From the NCBI GenBank assembly GCA_964036275.1, contig OZ038434.1, positions 1,138,560 to 1,202,559 of the forward strand: a DNA stretch of 64,000 nt, given 5' to 3'. The DNA is from Litoditis marina. Its lineage: Eukaryota; Nematoda; Chromadorea; Rhabditida; Rhabditidae. Shown here in pieces: positions 24,101-39,100 of this stretch (the stretch's first letter is position 1; each line of letters starts with the position of its first letter). A model generated the notes under the pieces. It was not told the DNA's origin, did not search any database, and saw nothing but the letters and a program-made list of their open reading frames with translations. Position numbers and translations under genes: made by a program.

Positions 24101-27100
24101 CGTAGCCGTTGTTCTTTAATATACCTGTCCCAATTACCCCATTGTTGCCTTGCTAGAAAGGCATACCAGGTTTTTTTGAGTAGTTGGGGAGTTTCATGAA
24201 CGCAGACACACAAAATATGGATTCTTTGTTTGCTAGGCCAAAACTTAACATGTTTCTTGATTTGAATCGGGGGAAATACATGGTCTTGGATCAAAAACAA
24301 GCAAATGTTTCCTAGAGAGATCCCATTTTCTGATTTTTCCAGCTATTCGGTCAACTTTACTGGAGTATGTTAATTCTAGTTCTGCTTCTGCAACTGTTGC
24401 ATGTCAAGCAGTGGTTAACCGATTGTTGATTTCTATATTAAGTCGTAAAGTGAACTACGTTGTGTGGTTATCACGGCCTCATGGAAGTCGTTACTTTCCG
24501 CGCCAATAAAATAACTAGTTGTTTTATGTAATGCGTTTGAAGTAGGATCATTAAGGAATGTTTTGAGCAAAATAACAACTATGACTCAGGTGCTCATTAT
24601 TTTAATGGGAACACCGCGTTCCGCGAATCAGTGAGGTAATATCTTTATAAGGAATGACGCTGTGTTGGTTCTGTTCCCCTTTTACATTTGAGTGAGAGAA
24701 CTTCCTGGTCAGAGCGCTCAGCAAAGGGAAAATATATAAACAATTTAATAGTGTAAAATCTGAGGTCTGAGCAGATAGTGTATGTGGAAGTGATAATCAA
24801 CTGCAAAAGGCGCATGTTGTTTCCAGGGGGTAATATAGTCCCCTTTCATGCCTAATTCTCGACCAGTCTCGCAGTTTGTCGTGCCGGTCGAACAAAACTT
24901 TATAAAATGAAGGTATTCGATATTATTATCGTTTCAGGTCTAATTCATGCCAACCATGGAAACCCGACCGTGATCAAGTATCTCCGCGATCAGCTGACGG
25001 CTGCCCAGGCCTCGCCCGTCAGACACGGGGCATGTCTCGGACTGGGACTGGCCGCCATGGGCACTCACGATCAGGAGGTAACCCCTTTCCTCAATATTTT
25101 CTTCTGTAGGATAGAAAAGAGGAGAATCATTTATTTGCAATTGAACAAATAACACCTGACTTTTCACATTGGTAGATGTGACACTCCATTCGTATGAGAT
25201 TGAAGAATATAAGGAAATAGAATAGTGTTGAATAAAAATGCGCAAGTTTCAATGTAACTTGAGGGGTCTGTCTGTAATTCGGTTACAGATTTTTAATGTT
25301 ATTCTTCTAATGTAGAATATAGATGGATTTATTGCTGCACTGTATTGTCTTCGATATATTATGTGTATGTGGTTTCTTATAGTTGTACGCGATGAATGTT
25401 TTTACAGGTGTACGCTCAACTGCGCGAGGCTCTCTATTTGGATGATGCTGTGACTGGAGAGGCGGCAGGACTAGCCATGGGACTTGTGATGGTAATTTAA
25501 TTCCTCTCATAAAATTGCCAATTTTAGCTTGGTTTGGGCTAAGTAAAAATTCACTATCAACACTGAAAACATTTATTAAGCATTAGAGCCAGCTGTTTTA
25601 GCACGCCGGGAACAAATGCAGAAGGGCGTAGTTGCTGCAGTTGAATTGCGAAAGAGCCTTTTTGAAAGTCTGGTCATGTTTCAGGTTGGCAGTCTGCACC
25701 AGACTGCCTATCAGGAGATGGTACAGTATGTGTGTGACACTCAGCACGACAAGATTCAACGCGGTCTCCGCACCGGAATCTCTTATCTGGCCTACGGTGA
25801 GGACGCAGTGGAACAGTTCAATTTGTTGTTATTTGAATTTTGAATGTCGTCTTCATGAGCTGGTTTCGACAGGGTGTACCGTTGTATGGACGATAACCCC
25901 TTGGTTGTCTCTTCTAGGTCACCCGTCCATACAGCTGTACCCTCCGTCCATACAGGCCTACTATAATCCACCTTACTTTGCTTAAACTAACTGGGTTACG
26001 CGTCAAATACGCTTTAACTCACGTTGAATACTTTCCGAAACATCTTTCATCTATACTGGAACAATTTGCTAACTTATGATTTTGGGACTCAATTTTGAAA
26101 GTCGTTCAAAATTCAATTTCATACTGTAAGTGCGCACACATATGTGCAAAAGACTTGTTAACTTATACTGTGTGGCAGTGTTAGTGTATTTTAGAGCAAG
26201 GATCATTGTCAAGCAGTCAAAATAACAGAATAGTTCTCGAAATAATAATTGTTTGGCCTACCAACAAAGTCAGTTGGGAATTGTGGGAATTTGAGATTGA
26301 GAGAATTTCAGAACACACTGCACCCAACTATAAGTAGTAAAGGCAATACCTTAAAGGGGGCTGGGAGAAAAACAATTTCCGTGTACCTCAGCTCTCAAAA
26401 AAAAATAAAATAAAAGTTACCCCTGTTCTTCAAATTTCCACACCGAACTTGCATGGGACAGTCTCAGAGGGAAACTCTTCAAGGCAGACTGAATTTATCC
26501 TACCGTTCCCATCCAGCCAAGGAGCACCAGGGGAGGCTTCAGCATTTGTAGATACAATTTATCTACCAATTTATCGTGGGGTGGGAATAGAACGTGTGAT
26601 CCTTTGACTGGTGGGTGGCACCTTAGCCACTACACTGTTTCTAACTAGTTTACTCAACTTTTCCGTTCTGTCATCTACCTCTCACTAACTACTCACTGCG
26701 ATAGGTTAAAAGATAATTGTAATGCCGTGGTTGGGTGCCCCAAGGAGGACATGAACAGAATACAGAAAAAATGAGATAAATTTATAAATAAAAAAAAACA
26801 AAACTTATAAAAATGTTAACCACTGTTGTTGAAAGGAATGTAACTGCTGGTAGTTTATCATTTTTGGAAAATGAGGTGGTATGGACGACTCATGAGAGAC
26901 AACCATTTTCATGACCTTTTCATTTTCCCACGACCCCTCGAGACGACCATCCCGCAAATCGTCCATACAGGCGATCTCCCGTTTCGACAACGACCAATGA
27001 TTGAAGGCCGAAATATTGTGCCTCCCCCCCCCACCGCAAAATCATTAGAAGTTATACATTACTCGGCGACTCGGCCTAAGACGCACATTTTTATATGTTT

Positions 27101-30100
27101 TTTCATGGTTCGAGACGATAACCAAAGAAGTAGATTGAGCAATCATCTTTCCTACTTCAGAAACTATGTTAATCCGTGTTCCGTTATAGGCCGTCAGGAG
27201 GAATGTGAGCAGATGGCGACGACTCTTCTGGAGAACAAGAGCAACGCCGTGCTGCGATCGACCGGCATCTGTATGTTGGCCATGGCCTATGTGGGAACGG
27301 GAAAGGCCAATGTCGCCACACGACTGCTCGAGAAGGTATAATATACACGAGCACGTGGGGTTGTAAAGTCGAATTAAAATCGATTTTTCCCAAAGCTCGA
27401 AACTTTCGAGGGTCATAACACGTACAGCACTTCAATGAATGGCTTTGGCTTCAAAATTTTCTGTTATTTTCATGTCGTTGAAACTCGAAAGTTTGATTAA
27501 CAACCGTAAAGGGTACACAGCACACACGAAGTGGTGTATTCACTTCGTACCACGTATAGTGTGTTGTTGACAACATGTAAATTTTTCAGCTGGTCTGACT
27601 TTATTTGAGCATCTGCGTTTTCAATCAAAGATGGTTAACGATACATGGGTATTACGATATACAGTATACAACGGGAGGTTTATTATGGACTTGCACGTCC
27701 GGTAAAAACATGAGCAGGCCTCCGCGCATACACCGCCAAGGGCCTCTTAATCCTTCAAAATTCTCGCGACCCCTCCGTGTTTTCTCGTGTCGCGACCCCC
27801 CAAAACGGCGACATTCAACTAATTTCCGTACGATTATAGCTGATTTTGTATGAAAATCGTTCCGTACGATTATAGGTGATTTTGTATGAAAATCGTTAGT
27901 TAACACTGTTAACAGCTCGCGACCCTACTTATTACAAGGATTTGTTCGCGACTCCCCCCTTTATGAGGGACCTTGGCGGTGTATGCCTCCGCGAATTTGT
28001 CGAGGACGTAAGGATTATGTTTCATGTGGAATTGAACTTGTTTCAGCGGATGTGCAGTCTTACTTATTTCAGGTGGCCACCGACCCGAACAACGATGTGA
28101 AGCGGTTTGCTGTCATGTCGATTGGATTCCTTCTTAGCAAGTAAGTTGAACGGTTTGAGAGAAGAACATGTCTTTTTCAGCATTTCAGGTGTGGTAACGG
28201 CTGTAATTGTAGCGATCTCTGATGGGTTCTGATAATTGGATACGGAGTAATAGTTTTTCGAACTTTGTATAGCTAGTAAAACTTCTTTTCACACCGAGTA
28301 AGCCAAGTAACCTTTCGCGTTTCAAACTTTATTTCCGTTATTACACGCTGTGTAATAAATATTTGAATTGGTTTGTAGTATTGTAGAACCCGAGTTCAGA
28401 AATTGTTCATCGTATCTCGATTTGTGTGCGTTCTCTTGTTGGCCAGACCATAGTTCATTGGAGTATAATGTACCCTATGCGGCGGCATAATAGAAGATGG
28501 AGAGATTTTGGCGAAGAGCGCGGCCTTTTCCTTTCCTTATGCATGCTCGATTATGCGTGGACTGCTTGCCTCTTTCCTCTTGTGACACGTAAACACAGTT
28601 GCCAGCGGCCGCCTCGCAGAGCAACCTGCCAGCTGAATGGCAAAACATGCAGTAATTAGAGAGTATTGCTACGGGACCATATACTCTATAGCGTATGTAT
28701 AACATACAGCCGTGACATCCTGACAACTTCGCATAAAGCAAAACTTAATCATAACAACCGCACCACCAATAGAACGTCAATGCCAACTGGTTATTCGTTG
28801 TTTCGTCCCTCTTCTTTACTTTCTGTCTCTGTAAGTATGAATGGCTGTGGTGAGTGGTGTTAATTCTTCAAATGTAGTGATCTCTAATGGGTTCTGATAA
28901 TTGGAAAATTGGGTAAGATATGGTGACTGATTACTAGTTGGAAAATGTTCTGTACCACGAGTAAGTCATGTAATGTGAAACCCATGGCTGTCATAATAGC
29001 GGACTCGTTAAATGATCATAGCAGAACGTATCATCATATCGGCAATTATATTATGATTACAGGTAGTTGTTAACACTGTGATTTATCCTTCACATATATG
29101 CTCTATTATATTAATTTCAATTCAAGCTAGGTGTATGAAGAGTGTCATTTATTTAATGCAAATCTGCCTTATTCAATATGGGGGAGGGTGAATAATCAGA
29201 ACATAGTCGTAGATTTCAACTTTTCAACCAGTAACTAGTGATTATAGTTAAGAATTTGTAACGAGTATCCAAGTAATTCATCAGGTAGTAATGATTTAGT
29301 GAAGCGAGAGAACTATGTTTGTGTACAGCCGTAGCATATTTGGAATAACTTCGAGTTATGTTGTTTGGGTTGTCATATTCACACGGGAGAATGAGTAATT
29401 AATAATTTCATGTAAGGGTTCAATTTGCAAAATACATCATTTTTCGAATAGATATGGCTGTATAGTGATAATGTACATGTATGGAAACCGTGACAGAAGG
29501 CAGTACACGTATTGGAGTATCAAACATGTCAGACAAAATATATAATTGTAGTAATCTGCTTTAAATTAATCTTTTGGTATCACAGAAACGTTTCCTTAAC
29601 TTGTTTTCCCCCGAAGGCGGAGGAGAAGAGAGTGAAATGCCGGGGACAACTATTGATAGATGAGGTCATGGTGTCGGTGTCGGAACAGCTCTCCACCATG
29701 GCACTACACCGCTGACAGTCGACACACGATATGGACTTAGTGAAGGGAGAGGAGGTAGAGGGCGAGAGGAGGCCCGTCAACGACTTCTTCATCTGACTGG
29801 AGGGGGAGGTGAATACCCGCTGAGTGATGAGCGGTCGCTGCTCGCTCATCATTGGCTCGTCGTCGCTGGTCTCCTCGGTGGTCGCTCGACTGGAATCGCG
29901 AAGCGGAGTCACACTTGTGGGACGGGAATGGGACAGCGTTTCCTGGAGAGGGGAGAACATATACCAATCAGTAAAGTTCGCAAAAAGGGCTCCCTTTCCA
30001 ACATTACCGGGAAAATTGCCCAATTTTGATACACAAAGTTTTACGTAGAATCCCTTTTGTAGAAAATATGGGTTATTCTTTACTTGTGAGTGATGATTAG

Positions 30101-33100
30101 CTTTCAATTAGCCCAACGTACAAATGGATAGGTAAAATATGAAAGAATTTCATGATAATTTTCGCCAACGATTTTTTCTAAAGGGCAATAATAAAGACGT
30201 TTTGAAAGTGCGATTGGTCAGTTGACTCACGTTCCGCTCGCTTTGTTCACTTTCTCCGCTACTCTGTCGCTGCCATTTGATACTACCATTGGCAGTTCTG
30301 TTTTGAATATTGTTGTCTTCTTTGCCGGTCATTGAAATGACCCTCTCGTGGTTGGACCTGGAAAATGTTGACTTATTGTTTAGATATTATACGTTCTCTA
30401 TCTCCTCATCGATTAGATCACATTTCTATTAATATTTAGGATATAGGTTTCCATGATGGAAAAATGTCTGAGCGAGTATATATATCCTGGACGTTGTTAT
30501 CTATTAGGGTGATGGAGAGAGTGAGGTCTTCGCTCACATAGGTCACTTAACATAACCAATGAATCTGCCCGGTCACATTGCATTTTCAGGGTCAAATGAA
30601 AAACTATCGTTGCCTTATTTTACGTGAAACTAGTCACCTTCTAATTGTAAAGTGCTTTCCCAGTTGTGAAAACCTTGCGGTTCAGGGAATGTGTTTGTTA
30701 GAGAGATGATGATTGCGGCAACCCGCCGCCTGTTCGTGGTATCAGATATCACACGAATGGATCCTTCATAGTTGCAGCACTAATAACTAAACTTCTTCAA
30801 AAGTAATCAACCCAGCCAAAAAAAAACTATTTAAGGTTCAACAAGCATATTGAAAGGTGGGGTATAAGAACTAACCACGTGTAAGTGTCGGGCACCATTG
30901 TTGTGTAGTTTCTCGAATACATGGTGTTTGTATCTCTGATATTGTGGAAACACTGACATCTAAGAATGCGCACAAACGCCTGTCGGAATCGTTTGTTGAA
31001 TACAGTGTAGATAATGGGATTGATGGTGCTCGATATATAGCCAAGCCAGAGGAATAGAGAGCCCAGCCAGGGTGGCAGGGAACATGCCTCCCCACAAAAG
31101 CCCATTATGAAATTGGCGACAAAGAAAGGTGTCCAACAGATGAAGAAACAAATGAATACCACCGCCAGAACTCTGGTCGCTTTGTGCTCGTTCGCCAGTT
31201 CTTGACTTGCCGCCTGCAATTACGTGCTCTGTTAAGGTCAATTATGTTCAAAGTCGTCCATATATTTCGCGATTCCTTCTCCTAGCGAATTGCCTAATAT
31301 CGATTTTAAAGAAAGCGAAAATGGAAAGTAGAGACCCGTAATGATAATTATCGGAAGTGCATTTCGCCGGTTTTCAAGTTTAAAACAATTAGGCTCTTTG
31401 CATGGTGCTAGATGAAATATAAAATTGTTACCTGTATTGAGTTCCGTCGACTGACTTTCTGGGCAATACTAGTGAGATAATTGGATGTGCGAGATTTCCA
31501 CTTATTTATGGTGGACGTCTTTGTCAGTGATTTGTGACCATTCGATCTAATACTGCTGTTGTTATTATTGGCAATTAGTTTGGTCACATCCACATCTGTA
31601 GGAGATTGATAACTTTTGGAGTGGCTCACAAAGCTCGCCTTGGCTCGGATGCTGAAACGGGGAAAGTTCAATCCATGTTATTATTGCATAGTTATTGGAA
31701 CAAACGACACTGTAAGATTGATAAGAAATGCCACTGATTTTGTCGAATATTTTGTTAGAGAACTATTGGAAAACCCATTCTAAAGTCACTGGCTCTCTTC
31801 GTCCCTCGATAGCTGACCTGTTGCCACTCGTCTTGTGCATGCCCCCATTGGTGAATCCATTTGCCGTGGCAGAGTTGGTCCTAACATAACCTAGTTTCCT
31901 GTGCGGCATCGTTCGGCGAAGGCCGTTTCCGTTCATTTTGTCGTTTGCTCGTTGACTGAGGATGGACGCCTGCTTATTCAGCAGATTGGTCGTGCGTACA
32001 TAAGTGACGGCCATAATACAAAAAGGAATAAGGAAAGTGAGCGTGGATCCATAAATGATGTAGTGTTGACTGAAAAATATAACTTGTATTGTAGGACACT
32101 AAATTTGAGTTGTAATATGGACTCTTATCTGCAAACGCAGTAGTTCGCAACAAGATCACCCTGCTCGTCTACTTTTCTGTGGGATCAAAAATCAATCGTA
32201 TTAGAAAAACGCGAAAGCTTCAACGGGTGAATTTTTCAAAGATTCTCGAAACGATTTCCTATTTTTAGTGAATAGAATGTAGATGTTTCATTCATGCTGC
32301 TGGAATTATCAAGCGCGTAAATCGAATTCAGAGCTGGGTGGAAATGCAGCTGTAGTGGCTGCCCAGGACTTACCTGAATATTGTGCAGGAGTTGTTTCGC
32401 AGAATATTTGTGTCGTCAATAATGGCTAGTACTGCAATTGGGCATGAGACGATGAGTGTGATAAACCAAACTATAGCAATCTTGGTCAGAATCATTGTTC
32501 TCGACTTATTTCTTGTTCTCAAGGGCTGAGAAATGCCGAGAAATCGGTCTAGAGAAATAACGGACATGTGAACAATACTAGCACTGCAGAGGAATACATC
32601 TGCGTAAATATACAAAAGGCACATCGATACGTTCCACGTCCAGACACCTGTAAGATTTGTGTTTTGCTTGATGCAACTACGTCAAAGGACGCTTTTGTTT
32701 GATTCGGTTGTTACACTATGAGTAGCATATTGAGCTCGTCAGTGGTCGGTCATTTTGACAGGAGACGGGAGTCCAAGTTTTGCAGAGTGATGTATCACTG
32801 AGAAATAGACGTTTTTAATCAGCCCACACATAGAGCACAATCATCTCTTTTCTATTGTTTGACAAGCGTGCGAATTTCGTAACTAACAGCGCCAGACGGT
32901 TGGTAGAATGTTTGCTCATCCATCCAGGTAGAATTGGCATTTTTCGATAATGTATTTGATAGAGAAAAAACTTCAACTTGTTTACGTGAATTAAATTATT
33001 CAATAACATTACAAATGGCTTAGTCATCCCTTCAAACAAACAGTGCTTATATACAAAAAATAGTAGGTGTCATCATGCTACTAATAACAGCTCAAGCGCA

Positions 33101-36100
33101 ACTCACCATGTCGCACTTCAACAACAATACTGAGTGGCATCACAATACAACAGACTAGTAGGTCTGCTAATGCCAGGGAGAATAAGAAATAGTTGGTCAC
33201 ATTATGCAGTCGTCTGTCTGTACTAATAGCAATACACACAAGGGCATTACCTGCAAATGGGAGAATATATTGTAATCAGCCCTTTTGTCAAAGATCATAA
33301 CATGGAACTCCGTTCTCCACCATATAACTTGTTGTCAACGGGGTGAATATATGGATATTTTTTCCATGATCTGTGCAAATGTCTATCCTAATTAAATATA
33401 AATGTGCCACTGTATTCCGTATGTTATAATGTAGATTTCTATAAAAAAGTGCTCACCGATAAGACCAACAAGGCATAGAACTGGTAATAGCAATAAAGCA
33501 AGTACATTAAACGTATGCCTAGTAGTGGCCATATGTACACGTACAGAAGAGAATTCCCATTGTGACATATCATAAGTGGAACATGGGCTTACACTTATAC
33601 AATGTAGATGGTTAGGCACTAGTTAGATAGAGAGGGAGAGCCAGCTATCCGAGGCCGAAGCCTAGCCAACTGCTGGCCACGCCCCCTTCAGGATAAGGCC
33701 CGCCCTCGTGAACTGTGAAATAAGAGGGGGGGGGGGGTGTATTTATCATTACACGGTCATTTCTGTCATGACATAACATATACTTCTGCCTCCTGAACAC
33801 TTCAGCTCTTAGCATCTCAGCAGTTATTTGAGGTTGTTAACACAGCTTATAGTTGCTGTTTTATCACCAATACTGGGCAAAACTAGTAATTATGCATATT
33901 GTAATTTTACGTATACTCATTCTGAATATCGAGAGTTTTAACCTGTCTCCGTTTGTGCTTTGTTGTCGGAGGCAGTACTTACTCTGTTGCTATGTGCACA
34001 TTAGAATTAACAAATAAATCTTCAGTCATACCGCATAACAAGTTACAACTTTTATCTTACACTGCGAGAAACGTTATGTAAGTGCCTTAGTTGGGAAGTT
34101 TATGTTCTTTTCGTCGATAAAGCTGGTTCCCTGAGGCCTTGTTCATGGTTGATAATTTAATACTATACTGATTATTCTGTTACAGTGATCCGGAGATATG
34201 TCTCTCGTATGTTGGTATGCTGGTGGAACACTTCAACAGTCACGTGCGTTATGGAGCTGCCATGGCATTGGGAATAGCCTGTGCCGGCTCTGGATACAAG
34301 GTAATTGACACACGTGTTCTTGCTCTGGCAGACTGTCTGTTTATAGCCTGTTAGCCACAATTTCCCCGAAAAATGTTTCTTGACCGTTTAATCCGAATGG
34401 ATCTCGGGTTTAGATGCAGTATGTAGTGAAAGGTAGTGTAATGGAAAAGAGGTTCTTAAGATAGAGTTTCTGCAAAGTCCGCAATCGAGATTTCTTATTC
34501 GAAAAACTTGTATCGAACTCCAAAGTTATCTATAACGGAAGCTTTGATCTCTGATTTTGGATTTTATTAGCAACCTCAACCCTAGTGGACCCTAGTAAGT
34601 CTTTATGAAGTTAGTTGCTAGACAGAAACGTTTCCTATTTTGACAATTTCCTAAAAGTCTGGTTGCCCTTTGCTACTACCTTTCTTTCCGTTGTCATTTC
34701 TCGGAAATCAGGAGCTGAGTTCCGATTTAGGCTTCGAACTCTGGAATAATTTATGTTTCTCCTCTATGTTCCCTTTTGTTTGAACTTTTGGGATCTGTTG
34801 TTTATCCTAAAGAAAAGCGCGGAAATTCTTGAGTATTTTCACATACTGAAACTGAACACGAAACGCGAGGTTTTCAATAAGCTAGTTTATCGTACAAAGT
34901 TATGTGTGAAGTGGGCTGTTCATCGAAATTAGAAGGTTTGGTTAATGGGGTCGTTTGAGATATTTGTAGTTTGGTTTGGTGTCTTTTGTTGCCCCCGAAG
35001 TATGCAGGCCAAATTGGTTATAAATTTTGACCTCAATTATCTCGCAATTTGGACAGCGGAAGTTAGGGTGTTGCGTATAAAGAGAAAGCACAAACATTGG
35101 ACAATTGGGCTAGCCACCATTCCTTGAAAAGGAAATCAAATAAATCTGCATTCTTTTGCATTTGAAAAGTTGTAAGTGTATGCGGCCAGTGTCAGGCAGA
35201 AAAAGGAGAAAATCGCGCTGATCCTCCGATTGCTCTTCACGCTGGTTTAGTTGATAATCTAGTCATTATCTCCCTGTTCTGAATAGTACAGGCTTAGTGG
35301 CTTAGTGAAGATTCGATATTAAGAAGATCAGAGAATTTATGACAGTTTTTTCTTCTAAATTTATGGGAATATTAAGAGTGTATTAACTGCGGGTGCGGGC
35401 TAATGAGAAAGTTCAATGTAGAAGAGTAAATTAAAAGAGAAAATTTTCCTTGTCGGTATTTCGCTGGAAGCTGGACGTGAGAAACGGCGGTAAAAGTGTG
35501 CTCATCTGCTCGTTTGCTCCATTGTACACCGATGTTCATAATAGAGGAATGCAATGTAAATAACTCGAATAGAAACATGATACTTGTCCGTGAGGTGACC
35601 AAGTTTTTTACACCTCCTATCGATGTGCGGAAACATGTTGCCAATAATGTGAAGGGGGGCTAGCCAACGGAGTTGTCATTCATCTAGCTTCTCGGCTTCT
35701 CGCTGTTTGAACACCATCCCTCGCGGTGAAGGGGCTATCTCGAGTTTTTGTTCGGCGCAGCCTTTGACTCGAGTGCGTATTGACGCGTTTTGAATAAAAT
35801 TTCGGCGCGTGAACTGTGGTCCGGATGATCTTTTCCGGCACAAGGCAGATAAACGAATCTATTGGACGGAAGTTCGACGGTTAGGCGAGTAGATGAGGCC
35901 GTTTTTTCAGAGCTTGAAAATTGTGGACAACTTTTAGTGTGTAGAGCATAGAGCTTATTACAGAGTTACTCGACTTTGAAGTTTTCAATACCGATATATG
36001 TGGTATTTCTTGGGTTAAGTTAGAATCAATTGAAATTTTAGTTGCAGTATAGGCTCTATGAATGGACCAGTCCCATGTATTTTGTACCTTTCACTTTGTT

Positions 36101-39100
36101 GGAACACGGCTGATTGCAAATTGATGATTGTTGCCAAATTCATTGGTTGATGTTGATGTAACTTGTTCTGTTTTGCAGGAGGCCATTGCCCTGATTGAGC
36201 CCTTGGTTTCGGCCAAAGAGAACTTTGTGAGACAGGGAGCAGTCATCGCACTCTCCTTCATCTATGTCCAACAAACGGATGCTACATGCTCGAAGGTGGG
36301 TTATTCGCGTACTATGGCCAACCAACTTTAGAAACTTTTGCATCAGAAACTCAGAGAAAGTATATACGGAAATATCGTCTTGTACATTTGAATAATAATC
36401 GACGTTCAGAAATTGTACAATTTCATCTTGCCATCCGATGGAATTATGTTTGGTCTTCCCGTCATAGATTACTCGAGTGGCCAGACAAACAATGTCGCGT
36501 CAAGTACAGCGGTATACGTGGAAAAACACGTGTTTTTGACACGTTTTCCGCTCATTTGCTGCAGAATTGCATGCGGAATTGGGTTGAATATTGTGGACAG
36601 GGATTATAGGATATATAATTTGCAAGTTGGATGTTTCACGTTTAGAACAAATTGTGATAAGCATTTTCTTGCATGTTTTATCGCCTAAACGCTCTTCTTG
36701 GCATCATATATGTGTTTCCCACATTATGGGGTAGGATTTACATGAATCTTTCGAGGAGAGGTTCAGCAGCTAGCCTGTTCTCAAGTGACATGTAAACGGG
36801 GGGTTTTACTGGCTTTGTGAACTGAATTCATTTCGATACCTACAGGATTTGTTTTGATGTTTCCTTCCGAGTATTTCACACAGTTACTAGTCAACAACAC
36901 GGGAAAAGCCTTCAAATTAAATTAATTCATGTCAGCTCATGCTCATAGGCTCGAGTAGAGATAAGCAAAATATTTTTTGTTTATGAGTTGTCAGTCCTAA
37001 TTACTTTAGGGGAGAGAATGAAAACACGGAATTTGATATCTATCTAATTCACGCGTAGATGTTCAATGAAATATACAATAACGAACGAAAGAGTTATATT
37101 CGGGGAACATCTTTCCGCCATCTTCAACACTGGAAACGGATTCTGATAAAAAATGGCAAAAAGGGTTTTAGATTATAAACCTTATCATATCAACAAAGTT
37201 GTATTCCTTTTAGGATTTTCAGATTTTATCATTAATATTCTTTGGTTTGGAGTCATCACTGAATTAATTTCAATTGTGAAAGATTAGAAAAATGAAATGT
37301 GTCTCATGAATGTATGTGATTATCTGCAATTTGGAAGGCCATAAAAGCATTGAATGATACCTCAATGAAGGCCAGATTAATTAGTGAAATGTTGGCAAAT
37401 GAGGAGGGCATTGTTCAAAGATTAAGACTTGTTATTTTTGCTTCACTCCGGGAATAGAAGACTCAGTTCGAGTGATTAGTGGATCAAACCTGATACCTGA
37501 AAAAAACAACTTTTGCTATTTCTAATTGCGATCAATAACTATCGCCGCATGGAATTCGCGTATGGTTTACCCGACAGTTCTAATCTGAGAGTGTTTTCGC
37601 AGTGAATGTGGTCAAATACTGCTTGAAACAAAATCATTATGTTTAATACATGATTTTGTTGCCGATTTCTTCAAAAACCATGGAGCTGCTATTCTTTCGA
37701 TTGTTTGCTGATTTTTTGGATCAAACATAACATTCTTTGTTCGAGATGGGCAAAATAAAGTTTGCCTACGTCGTTTTTGGATCTAATTATTATGCGTTCT
37801 TTCTCGCATGTGTAAACAGCTTTGTTCCATGTTTTTTTGCGTGTCCCCCCAGAGTCATTAGATATGGTGAGTAGAGATAGCTGCTGTTTGACAATGAATT
37901 CTTCTCATTAGCGCGGAACGCTGTGGTTTGGGTATTTTTTGTTGTCGAGAGGTAGGAGAAAGAAATGTGAACAAATGCATGAAAATGGTTTTGGTTCATG
38001 AACTGACGTGAAAATACGTATATACTAATTGCTGTTTGGTAGGCTAGAAATAACGTTAGTGAAGACTTGTCACTCTGTCTTGGTTACGTTCATTGGTTTT
38101 GGGTGTCACTCGGGCTTTCATATTAACTGCTCGATGAGACAAGTTGATCCCCTTCGAAACTATGTTGTCACCGGGACCATTTTAATATGATTTTGGCCAG
38201 AACTATACAAAGCACACTTAGGTATGAAACAGAACTATACAAAGCACACTTAGGTATAAAAAATAAAAAATAGGTCGGTGATTATTCCAATTGTGTTTTA
38301 TTGCTCCAACTGAAGTTGAATTGTCCTCAGGTTCCCGAGTTCCGAAAACAGCTGACCAAGATGGTGACAGAAAAAGGAGAGGACTCTATGGCCAAGTTTG
38401 GAGCAATTGTTGCACAGGTATCTTTTTTGAAGGTTTCGATTGACAACACAAAACGACAAAACACATAATCAGTTTAGGGTCCTTACCTTAAATGTTAGAT
38501 GGAACGATGTATTTTTCTCGAAATGTTGAAAACTTCATACCATGTTAGTTGTCAGTTGTATGTTTTCTCGGAGTTTTGCATAGAAATGAGTCTAGCCAGC
38601 TGACGGTTTGGTTGCAGGGTATTCTGGACGCGGGTGGTCGCAATCTGACCATTTCGCTGCACAACAGAACGGGTCACCCGGATATGGGTGGAGTGGTGGG
38701 AATGATGGCCTTCCAGCAGTACTGGTACTGGCACTCGATGGTCAACTTCATCTCGCTCGTCACCAAGCCAACCTGCCTCATCGCCCTCAACAAGAATTTG
38801 GCTGTTAGTTTTCTCTAATAACAATGAAAGCTCCAATTAATTAGGTGAAGGATAAGTTAAGAGAAATAAGAATTAAAGTGAAGAATTTGTACCTCCTCTA
38901 AACTTGACGGATCTCTTCTTGCACTACCCTTTACATAGGTGTTTCATTCTCAAACATTTGTGATTGCTTATTAGGTAGGTGAAGATTTGACAGATTTTTA
39001 AACCGAATTTAAGGTAGCACTGAGGTGTATATTACTGGGAATTCGTGTATCGTTCTGTCTATACTATGCACGCGAATCGCGAAATATGAACGAAATTGCA

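Noticed and set aside
29955..30107. N-terminal extension of the receptor's last exon (about 50 codons)
   Set aside because: The frame crosses a good acceptor (CCCTCTCCAG before 29942) that joins in phase with the preceding exon; the extension is intron.
33569..33619. Upstream extension of the serotonin receptor ([11 protein letters not shown]...)
   Set aside because: It would need a GTG start; the first ATG in this frame is at 33568. A spliced upstream exon remains possible.
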